Source: Microcaldota archaeon
GTDB taxonomy: Archaea > Micrarchaeota > Micrarchaeia > Micrarchaeales > Micrarchaeaceae
DNA length: 10,161 bases
Assembly (NCBI GenBank): GCA_013330215.1
Contig: DUIS01000061.1
Coordinates: 1,398-11,558, forward strand
Direction of reading: 5' to 3'
Shown: in pieces, positions 1-5,689 of the stretch
Numbering within the stretch: the stretch's first letter is position 1
Layout: the number at the start of each line of letters is the position of its first letter
Made by a program: the position numbers and the translations under genes
Notes under the pieces: generated by a model
Told to the model about the DNA's origin: nothing
The model's database searches: none
The model's input: the letters and a program-made list of their open reading frames with translations, nothing else

Positions 1-63
1 GGCGGGGGAGGTGGAGGCGGCGGCGCTTCTACTGGCGGCGGGGGAGGTGGAGGCGGCGGCGGC
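1..63 (+). repeat. 36-base-period repeat encoding a poly-glycine linker
   Basis: A 24-base unit at 1-24 recurs exactly at 37-60, separated by GCT TCT ACT GGC. This gives a period of 36 bases, or 12 codons. The encoded protein is eight glycines, Ala-Ser-Thr, then ten glycines, using mixed GGC/GGG/GGA/GGT codons. The array touches the left edge, so more copies may lie outside. It probably acts as a flexible spacer in the surface protein, and the copy number could vary by slippage. Confidence 0.85.
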
Positions 64-1860
64 CAGTCCAGGCCGATAGTAACCATATCCAGCACCAACT
101 GCTATTCTGTAACCAACATAGCGAGACTGAACAGCTTCAATGTCACGCTCAGCAACCAGAACTTCTTGATAACCGACAGCTTCATAAACCCCAACCAGAC
201 CGGCATCATAATCAACGGCAGGAGCTATACCCTGTCGCTCAATACGACCTACAATATCAGCAATTCGACCTCGACCATAAGGATAATTAACATATCATAC
301 CTCCCGATACAGCATACGGTCGCACTGCAGGTATGCTCCAGCCATGCGATAACCGCCCCGCAGACAGAACTGACATACTCGCCGATATATGCGTCCACGC
401 CGCCAGGGGTGCAGCTGCTCTCCCAGATCGACCTTCAGAATATCGGGCTGGTGCCGGAGTACATAGCCCTTCATGCAAGGAACTTCTCGAATATAGTGCT
501 GATATCAACGAACAGCACCTTCCTCAAGCCGGGGCAGAGTGCGTCCATAGAGGTCCTGCTGAACTCTACCAATACCACAAGCCCCGGAATCTACTATACG
601 CCGATAGACATAGCCTCGTCATCCACCGGGGGCCCGACCAGCAGCCAGACCACATACCTCACATTTGACGTTCAGAACACAACCGCCCCGGGAAAACCTT
701 TCACCTCAACGCTCATAGCGTTGACAAACCATACAAATACCGCCAGCGGCATAATACAGATAAGCAGCCCATCGGACAGGTCGGTGACCAATGTCACGCT
801 GCAGACGATCCTGCCGAGATCTGTAGTTACGAACATGTCCCAGATCATAGCCTTCGGCCTGACCAATAACGTCACATTCGTAAACGGCAGCTACGTGATA
901 ACCTGGCAGATAAGCGAGATACCCCCAGGCCAGTCTGTCTATGCCTACTTTACCATAACCAAGCCTTACACGCCAGCCCTTACCCAGATCAAGGAGATCC
1001 TAGCCGCAGTCCCATACGTAAACCACGGGAACGGTCTCCTTAAGGTAATAAACGTAGGGATACCATTATTCTACACAAACACCACGAACCGCTTATATGT
1101 AACTGCGATGTATACCGGTGCGAGGTCCCAACCCATAACCTTCTCGCTCTCTACCGTGCAATCCGGCATACTCATATATAACGGCACGCAGACGGTTGAG
1201 GCGCAGCCGAACGAGTTCTTCAACAAGAGCTTCTACATCCTCACCGGCCCGAGTCCAGGAACAGCGTTGTTCAATCTCTCACTGAGCACAGCTGGGGCGA
1301 ACATATCGTACACGCTGCCAATAAATATCCTACCGAAACCGGTATCCACAACCACAATACCGCAGAAGCAGGTGGTCTCAGTGTCGTTACTGGAGGAAAT
1401 AGCAATAATCCTGCTAGTCATAATCGTGGCAGTTCTTGCACTGCTGTATATCCTTAAGAGAAGAGGAGCTTCGGAACCCAAACCCAGACCCGCTGCGGCA
1501 CCGGCAGTAAAGAAGAGCGCTAAGGCAGCGCGCGAACTTAGCAGAAAGGAGGTAATGGGCATGATAAAGAGCGCAAAGGAGAGCGGGAAGGCTGTAGACC
1601 TAAGAAGCAAAAGCCTAAGCGGCGTGGACCTCAGCAAACTGGACCTCTCCGAAGCGAAGCTCTCAAGGGCTAACCTGAAAGGCGCGAACCTGAGCAAGGC
1701 GAACCTTGAGAGGGCTGACCTGAGCGATGCAAACCTGGAGGGGGCGAACCTGACAGACGCCAACCTCGCATTCGCAAAGCTTGACAGGGCGAACTTCAAG
1801 AAGACAAACCTTACTGGCGTAGACCTGAGCAAGGTTGACATGGACAACGTAAAGGACTGA
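1..1860 (+). CDS. Surface protein with Gly-rich linker, glycosylated ectodomain, TM helix and pentapeptide-repeat tail (5' partial)
   Basis: The reading frame is open from base 1, so the true start and any signal peptide lie to the left; 619 residues are visible. In order: a glycine-rich linker (residues 1-21); an ectodomain to about 455 with roughly twenty N-x-S/T sequons and only two cysteines (C34, C112); a membrane helix at about 467-485 followed by KRR; a Lys/Ala/Pro linker; and 17 pentapeptide repeats at 531-615. Stretches around residues 130-220 and 230-330, with a PGQS element in each, resemble the Ig-like NEW3/COG1361 modules of archaeal envelope proteins. The positive residues after the helix put the repeats in the cytoplasm. 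The sequons suggest heavy N-glycosylation, in keeping with the glycan genes at 6558-10161. The TTG at 166 is not a credible start because coding continues through it. The function is unknown; a surface or adhesion role is inferred. Confidence 0.85.
   Translation, partial: GGGGGGGGASTGGGGGGGGGGQSRPIVTISSTNCYSVTNIARLNSFNVTLSNQNFLITDSFINPNQTGIIINGRSYTLSLNTTYNISNSTSTIRIINISYLPIQHTVALQVCSSHAITAPQTELTYSPIYASTPPGVQLLSQIDLQNIGLVPEYIALHARNFSNIVLISTNSTFLKPGQSASIEVLLNSTNTTSPGIYYTPIDIASSSTGGPTSSQTTYLTFDVQNTTAPGKPFTSTLIALTNHTNTASGIIQISSPSDRSVTNVTLQTILPRSVVTNMSQIIAFGLTNNVTFVNGSYVITWQISEIPPGQSVYAYFTITKPYTPALTQIKEILAAVPYVNHGNGLLKVINVGIPLFYTNTTNRLYVTAMYTGARSQPITFSLSTVQSGILIYNGTQTVEAQPNEFFNKSFYILTGPSPGTALFNLSLSTAGANISYTLPINILPKPVSTTTIPQKQVVSVSLLEEIAIILLVIIVAVLALLYILKRRGASEPKPRPAAAPAVKKSAKAARELSRKEVMGMIKSAKESGKAVDLRSKSLSGVDLSKLDLSEAKLSRANLKGANLSKANLERADLSDANLEGANLTDANLAFAKLDRANFKKTNLTGVDLSKVDMDNVKD
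1591..1845 (+). repeat. 17 tandem pentapeptide repeats (15-base units)
   Basis: Seventeen consecutive five-residue units follow the A-(D/N)-L-x-x pattern, for example GANLS, KANLE, RADLS, DANLE and GANLT. They begin with AVDLR at 1591 and end with KVDMD at 1845. The central position is Leu in all but two units (Phe in RANFK, Met in KVDMD). In known proteins four such units make one turn of a square right-handed beta-helix, so about four turns are expected here. The first two and the last unit are the least regular, as caps often are. Confidence 0.9.
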
Positions 1861-1873
1861 GACCAATAAGCAT

Positions 1874-1880
1874 GGTGATC
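1874..1880 (+). promoter_or_regulatory. Ribosome binding site GGTGATC in front of a possible ATA start at 1883
   Basis: GGTGATC matches the usual complement of the archaeal 16S rRNA 3' end. The GGTG core (1874-1877) lies 5 bases before ATA at 1883, the same spacing as GGTG before the TTG start at 4593. It is 41 bases before the GTG at 1919, too far to serve that codon. ATG at 1872 and GTG at 1875, in another frame, run into TAG at 1884-1886 within four codons. Confidence 0.5.
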
Positions 1881-1918
1881 CGATAGGAAAGACACTTCAT
1901 AAAAACAGGCTTTTCAAA

Positions 1919-2398
1919 GTGGAAAGGCAGAGGATAAACGTACGAGGGAAACGGGTAGACTACTACAGGGTCGTCAAGAGGGATGTGGCCGTGATCCTGC
2001 CCTTCCTGGACAGGGACCACATACTCCTCGAAAGGCAGTACAGGCCGCCGATAGGGCTCAAGATATTTGAGATCCCGGCCGGGCATCTCAATAAGGGGGA
2101 CACTCCTGCTTCGGCAGCAAAAAGGGAGCTCGAGGAGGAGACGGGCTACAGGTGCTCAAGGCTAAAGAGGCTTGCTGTCACGTATCCGAGCCCTGGCATA
2201 CTCTCTAACAAGGAGTACATCTACGCAGCTGAGGGCCTGAAGAAGGGGAAGATCTCTCTTGACAAGGATGAGGAGATAAGCTTCATAGGTATAAACATCA
2301 GGACGGCAATAGAGATGATAAAAAGAAACGAGATAAAGGACGCCAAGACCATAGCAGCGATCCTTTACTACAAGAACTTCGTTATGGGATCAGATTGA
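1919..2398 (+). CDS. Nudix hydrolase, ADP-ribose pyrophosphatase type
   Basis: Predicted soluble enzyme hydrolysing ADP-ribose or a similar nucleoside diphosphate sugar. From the GTG start it has 159 residues. The Nudix box runs from G55 to Y77 with catalytic R69, E70, E73 and E74 intact; the first acidic position is Asp (D61) rather than the usual Glu. Other family marks are ERQYRPP at 39-44, the EIPAG lead-in at 51-55 and a proline (P92) fifteen residues after the box, a known sign of the ADP-ribose group. GTG 1919 is the only standard start codon in frame, but it has no ribosome binding site. The open frame before it reads like the family's N-terminus (KTLHKNRLFKV), so translation may begin at ATA 1883, adding 12 residues. 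The gene follows the surface protein closely and overlaps the convergent prenyl synthase by 9 bases. The true substrate is not shown. Confidence 0.9.
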   Translation: MERQRINVRGKRVDYYRVVKRDVAVILPFLDRDHILLERQYRPPIGLKIFEIPAGHLNKGDTPASAAKRELEEETGYRCSRLKRLAVTYPSPGILSNKEYIYAAEGLKKGKISLDKDEEISFIGINIRTAIEMIKRNEIKDAKTIAAILYYKNFVMGSD

Positions 2399-3463
2399 CC
2401 TGTTTATCAGGAACTCCGCTATCGACTTCAATATGCTCTTGGGCTCGGAATCCGGAAGCAGCCTCTCCACATTCTTCCACGCATCCTTTACGAGCTTTTC
2501 CTCGAGGTTCTTAGTGTACTCCTCGGAATCGCATTTGCCTATTATGGCTATCGCCTCGGATATGAGCTTCCTGTCCTTGGTGTGCATCATGAGTATCTCC
2601 TTGAGCCTCTTCCTCCCCTTTTCGTCCGCCTCGGCCAACGCGTGTATGACCAGCATCGTGATCTTGCCCTCTGTTATGTCCTCGCCCCTTCCTCCCTTGC
2701 CCTCGGCAACGCCGCTCTCCGTTATGTTGAGCAGGTCGTCCTGGAGCTGGAACGCTACCCCGATGCTTGCGCCGAACCTTCCCAGCGCCTCTATGGTCTT
2801 GTCGTCGGCGCCGCCGAGCACCCCCCCTATCTTCGCCGCCATGCCCGCAAGCACCCCTGTCTTCGAGTAGGCCATCTGCAGGTACTGGCTCTCCGAGACG
2901 TTGTACGGGTCCACGAGCGACCTGTGCCAGGCGATGTCCGTAGCCTGGCCTATCGAGAGCTTAAGCATCTCCCTCTGGTATATCTCCAGTATCTTCATCT
3001 TCGACTCGCTGGTCAGCTTCTTGCTGTCGAGAAGCGCAACAACCGGGAAGAAGAACATGAAGTCGCCGAGGTTCAGCCCGACGTCTATGCCGTACTTCTT
3101 GTGCACCGCCTGCGCACCCCTCCTCATCCCAGAGTTGTCCTCTATGTCGTCATGTATCAGCGTACCGTTGTGTATTACCTCTGGTATTATCGAGAACTCG
3201 GTGTAGTTGTTGCTGTCCTTGCCGAGCGCGTCTATTATTGTGAGCATGAGTATGGGCCGCCATCTCTTCCCGCCTAGCTCGAGGAGGTAGCTTGCAGGCT
3301 CTATCACAGCCTTGCTTATAGCCTTGGGGTCGTACTCGTAGCCGCTCCTGCCCAGAAGGCTCCCGAGGTAGCGCACGGAAGCTGTGTCTGTGAGGTACTC
3401 GCCTATCTGCTTGTCGATCTCGGCGCCGCGCCGCTTTATGTACTCGATTATCTTCTCATCCAT
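2390..3463 (-). CDS. Polyprenyl (geranylgeranyl-type) diphosphate synthase, DDIED/DDLLN form
   Basis: Trans-isoprenyl diphosphate synthase of 357 residues, the normal family length. It condenses isopentenyl diphosphate onto an allylic primer. Visible marks: GGKRWRP at 64-70 (diphosphate binding), the first Asp-rich motif D105-D106-I-E-D109 followed by N-S-x-x-R-R-G, and the second motif at 242-246 reading D-D-L-L-N, with Asn in place of the last Asp. The stretch E-D-I-T-E-G-K (261-267) follows it. DDIEDNS, the small residue (G100) five positions before the first motif, and the Asn in the second motif all resemble eukaryote-type GGPP synthases, so C20 is a reasonable product; longer chains cannot be excluded. 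ATG 3463 is preceded by GGGAG six bases upstream and directly abuts the stop of the other prenyl synthase, so the two are probably one operon with coupled translation. Confidence 0.93.
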   Translation of the reverse strand: MDEKIIEYIKRRGAEIDKQIGEYLTDTASVRYLGSLLGRSGYEYDPKAISKAVIEPASYLLELGGKRWRPILMLTIIDALGKDSNNYTEFSIIPEVIHNGTLIHDDIEDNSGMRRGAQAVHKKYGIDVGLNLGDFMFFFPVVALLDSKKLTSESKMKILEIYQREMLKLSIGQATDIAWHRSLVDPYNVSESQYLQMAYSKTGVLAGMAAKIGGVLGGADDKTIEALGRFGASIGVAFQLQDDLLNITESGVAEGKGGRGEDITEGKITMLVIHALAEADEKGRKRLKEILMMHTKDRKLISEAIAIIGKCDSEEYTKNLEEKLVKDAWKNVERLLPDSEPKSILKSIAEFLINRSI

Positions 3464-4510
3464 TCATTTCTCCCTTTTTGTTGTCTGGCCTATCGAGGAC
3501 ATCGCAAGCCCCTTCAGCGGGCTCTTTATCCCCCTGGCCGCGATCTCGAACTTCTCGATTGCCTCCTTAGTGAGCCGCGCGGCCTCCTTTTCCGCATAGG
3601 CTATTGAGCCCAGCTCCACGAACTTGTCAAGCACGAACCTTATCTCAGCCTCGCTCTTCAGCTCCCTATCCTTTGCATATACGCCCTTCATCTTTGCGAG
3701 CGTGGCGGAATCCGCATGCTGCACAGCATGCCAGAGTATCAGCGTCTTGACGCCGTCACGCACGTCCGTGCCTATGGACTTGCCTAGGCCTCCCTCCGTG
3801 GCTATGCAGTCGAGTATATCGTCCTTTATCTGGAATGCTATCCCGGCAGGGGTCCCGTAGCCGGCTATGCCGTTCACTACATCATCCTTGGCCCCCGCTA
3901 TTATAGCGCCGCACTGCATTGGCCCGTATACGGAATAATATGCGCTCTTCGCGTGTATCGACTTGTAGTAGTCCTCTATCTTGAACTTTGTTATGTCCTT
4001 TACCTCGCGCGCAAGCCTGATGTCAAGGTACTGGCCTATGTGCGTCGTAAGCATTATGTCGTAGAACTTGTCGAAGTAGCGTTTCCCCCTCTCGCCACCT
4101 AGCACCGAGGCTGCGTCGTATGCCATCTTCCAGAGGATATTGTGCAGCGTGTCGCCGGCGTCGACAGCATACTCAGCACCGAAGAGGATGTGCGCAGCTG
4201 GCAGTCCCCTCCTCACGCTGTTGCCGTCCATCCAGTCGTCGTGCATCAGGAAGTAGTCCTCGGATATCTGCTGCACGGCAGCCGGGAGCATCACGTCCTC
4301 GAGCTTCCCCCCGTATAGCAGCGTCCAGAGTATCGCATAGCCAGGCCTCCTGTACTGGCCCTTCCTGTCGGTGTAGGAGCGCAGCATCTTTATGAACTCG
4401 GGAGGGGCGTTATCAGGGAAGTAGCTGCAGATTATCTGGTAGACGCGTTCCCTGTGCTGCCCTACAAACTCCTTGAAGTCCAGGGCGTTGCCTTCTGGTT
4501 TTTTCTGCAT
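3464..4510 (-). CDS. Polyprenyl (FPP/GGPP-type) diphosphate synthase, DDWMD/DDILD form
   Basis: Second trans-isoprenyl diphosphate synthase, 348 residues from ATG 4510. It keeps both catalytic Asp motifs: D91-D92-W-M-D95 with G-N-S-V-R-R-G after it, and D230-D231-I-L-D234. The N-terminal GGKRxRP element is altered to KGQYRRP (50-56). Tyr and Phe occupy positions -5 and -4 before the first motif (Y86, F87), a pattern that blocks the chain pocket and in eukaryotic FPP synthases limits the product to C15. This suggests FPP, or GGPP at most. The protein is clearly diverged from its neighbour, so this is not a recent duplication. ATG 4510 is chosen because GGTA lies six bases upstream; an in-frame TTG at 4522 would sit before that site. 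It is the first gene of the minus-strand block, with a TATA-like box 42-49 bases upstream. Confidence 0.92.
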   Translation of the reverse strand: MQKKPEGNALDFKEFVGQHRERVYQIICSYFPDNAPPEFIKMLRSYTDRKGQYRRPGYAILWTLLYGGKLEDVMLPAAVQQISEDYFLMHDDWMDGNSVRRGLPAAHILFGAEYAVDAGDTLHNILWKMAYDAASVLGGERGKRYFDKFYDIMLTTHIGQYLDIRLAREVKDITKFKIEDYYKSIHAKSAYYSVYGPMQCGAIIAGAKDDVVNGIAGYGTPAGIAFQIKDDILDCIATEGGLGKSIGTDVRDGVKTLILWHAVQHADSATLAKMKGVYAKDRELKSEAEIRFVLDKFVELGSIAYAEKEAARLTKEAIEKFEIAARGIKSPLKGLAMSSIGQTTKREK

Positions 4511-4551
4511 AGTCAATACCAATGAACCTAAAATCAGTGCACTCAGTTATC

Positions 4552-4559
4552 TTTAAATA
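4552..4559. promoter_or_regulatory. TATA-like box shared by divergent genes
   Basis: TTTAAATA reads TATTTAAA on the other strand. It is the best archaeal TATA-box match in the 82-base region between the starts at 4510 (-) and 4593 (+). On the plus strand a start of transcription about 25 bases on would fall near 4582, leaving a leader just long enough for the GGTG site. On the minus strand the same spacing would give a leader of about 20 bases. The region is AT-rich against GC-richer coding flanks. The neighbouring TATATTA (4561-4567) is an alternative for one direction. Confidence 0.5.
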
Positions 4560-4583
4560 CTATATTAACCATAAAGATATAAA

Positions 4584-4587
4584 GGTG
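4584..4587 (+). promoter_or_regulatory. Ribosome binding site GGTG fixing the TTG start at 4593
   Basis: AAAGGTG ends five bases before TTG 4593. The next candidate, ATG 4611, has no comparable site close to it. This supports TTG as the initiation codon of the radical SAM gene and gives a local example of the GGTG-plus-five spacing. Confidence 0.6.
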
Positions 4588-4592
4588 TATTC

Positions 4593-5654
4593 TTGGCAGT
4601 TGAACGATTGATGAGCCTCACAAATACCGCTCTGAAAAGCAATTTCGTCAAATTGAACAGACCGTACAAGCTGAATTTCTGCATGACATACCTATGCCAA
4701 TCAAGGTGCATCACCTGCGGTATATGGCAGATAAAGCCAAAGGGCGAACTCAGCCTGGACGAGATAAAGAGCTTCGCGGCGAAGAACCCGTATTTCAAGT
4801 GGATAGAGCTTACCGGCGGGGAGCCCTTCCTGAGGAGTGATATAGTCGAGATAGCAAGCGCGTTCAAGGAGAACTCAAAGGAGCTCTACATACTCACCAT
4901 GCCTACAAACTCGCTCTGCGATCAGGGACTTGTGGAGCGTAAAATCAGGTCTATACTCGCACTGGGGATACCCAGGGTTGCAATTACGGTAAGCCTTGAC
5001 GGGTATCGCGAGCTCCACGACAGGATAAGGGGCATACAAGGGAACTACGACAAGGCGATAGCGATGTTCAAGCGGTTGAAGGAGCTGAAGAAGGAGTTCA
5101 GCAACCTCTACTTCGTATTCGGCTACACGCTCAGCAAGTTCAACAAGGGTGAGTTCCAGAAGACCTTCGACGCTGTAAAGGCGGAGATCCCTGACCTGCG
5201 CTACAACGACTTCCACATAAACCTCGCGCAGATATCTAGCAATTACTACGGGAATGCGAACGACGACATAAAGGTGAACAACAAGGAGGTCGTCGAGGAG
5301 CTCGAGTCGATCCTGAAAAAGAGGGAATTCGAGCTTGGGGTCATACCGATAATAGAGACCGCATTCACTAGGAAGCTTGTCGAATACGCAAAGACAGGGA
5401 AGGCGCCGATGAAGAGCAGGAGCATGGAGGCCTCGCTGTTCATGGACAGCTTCGGGAACATATATCCTTCGATAATGTGGGACAGGAAGATAGGCAACAT
5501 AAAGGATGCGGATTACGACCTGCTGAAGCTGTGGAACAATGATATTGCAAAAGAGATAAGGGAGGAGATAAGGCAGGGCAAGGAGCCGAGCCAGTGGACC
5601 TCGTGCGAGGCCTACCAGACGCTTACCGGCAACGTGCTGAGCCTTCTTGTATGA
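4593..5654 (+). CDS. Radical SAM protein with a cysteine-poor SPASM/twitch-like C-terminus
   Basis: 353 residues from TTG 4593 (ATG 4611 would drop six). The CX3CX2C cluster motif is C35, C39, C42, followed by G-I-W, and binds the 4Fe-4S cluster that cleaves S-adenosylmethionine. GGEP at 75-78 is the SAM-binding motif, and SLDG near 136 is a further core strand. The C-terminal third has the layout of a SPASM or twitch domain: a D-S-F-G-N-I-Y-P stretch, then G-N-I-K, then a leucine-and-tryptophan helix, then W-T-S-C-E. Most of the cysteines expected there are absent: Ser follows the YP, and only C338 remains near the end. The auxiliary cluster is therefore probably lost or altered. The substrate is unknown; peptide, cofactor or lipid modification are all open. 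It is divergent from the prenyl synthases and lies 35 bases before the surface protein gene, so it may be cotranscribed with the latter. Confidence 0.88.
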   Translation: MAVERLMSLTNTALKSNFVKLNRPYKLNFCMTYLCQSRCITCGIWQIKPKGELSLDEIKSFAAKNPYFKWIELTGGEPFLRSDIVEIASAFKENSKELYILTMPTNSLCDQGLVERKIRSILALGIPRVAITVSLDGYRELHDRIRGIQGNYDKAIAMFKRLKELKKEFSNLYFVFGYTLSKFNKGEFQKTFDAVKAEIPDLRYNDFHINLAQISSNYYGNANDDIKVNNKEVVEELESILKKREFELGVIPIIETAFTRKLVEYAKTGKAPMKSRSMEASLFMDSFGNIYPSIMWDRKIGNIKDADYDLLKLWNNDIAKEIREEIRQGKEPSQWTSCEAYQTLTGNVLSLLV

Positions 5655-5689
5655 CGCTTTATCTCGAATTTCAAACCGATGGTTGTTAG

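Noticed and set aside
1591..1845. Regular short repeats that might suggest a CRISPR-like or other tandem array
   Set aside because: The 15-base period stays in frame, units vary at synonymous and x positions, and there are no spacers; it is explained fully by the pentapeptide protein.
1872..1886. ATG at 1872 as the Nudix start with a frameshift
   Set aside because: It would need an indel before the TAG at 1884-1886 and would place the GGTGATC site inside the coding region; the ATA reading needs only one unusual codon.
1233..1895. A 220-codon open frame on the minus strand with repeated Arg-Phe-Ala-like segments
   Set aside because: It is the mirror of the pentapeptide repeats; its periodicity comes from the 15-base units of the plus-strand gene, and it has no ribosome binding site or recognisable domain.
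1919..2398. Nudix protein as a type I isopentenyl diphosphate isomerase, given prenyl synthases next door
   Set aside because: The box, its EIPAG lead-in and the proline 15 residues downstream fit the ADP-ribose group; the cysteine and other active-site context of the isomerase are not seen.
2582..3277. A 231-codon plus-strand frame opposite the second prenyl synthase
   Set aside because: The minus-strand frame contains all the family motifs; this one is a shadow with no start context or known domain.
4593..5654. Radical SAM protein as a tetraether lipid synthase (Tes) or GDGT ring synthase
   Set aside because: It is shorter than expected for those families and lacks both the extra cysteine clusters and a B12-binding domain; nearness to prenyl synthases is not enough.
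5655..5689. Separate promoter for the small surface protein (TTTATC near 5660)
   Set aside because: The match is weak and the 35-base gap fits readthrough from the radical SAM gene; it cannot be decided from the sequence.
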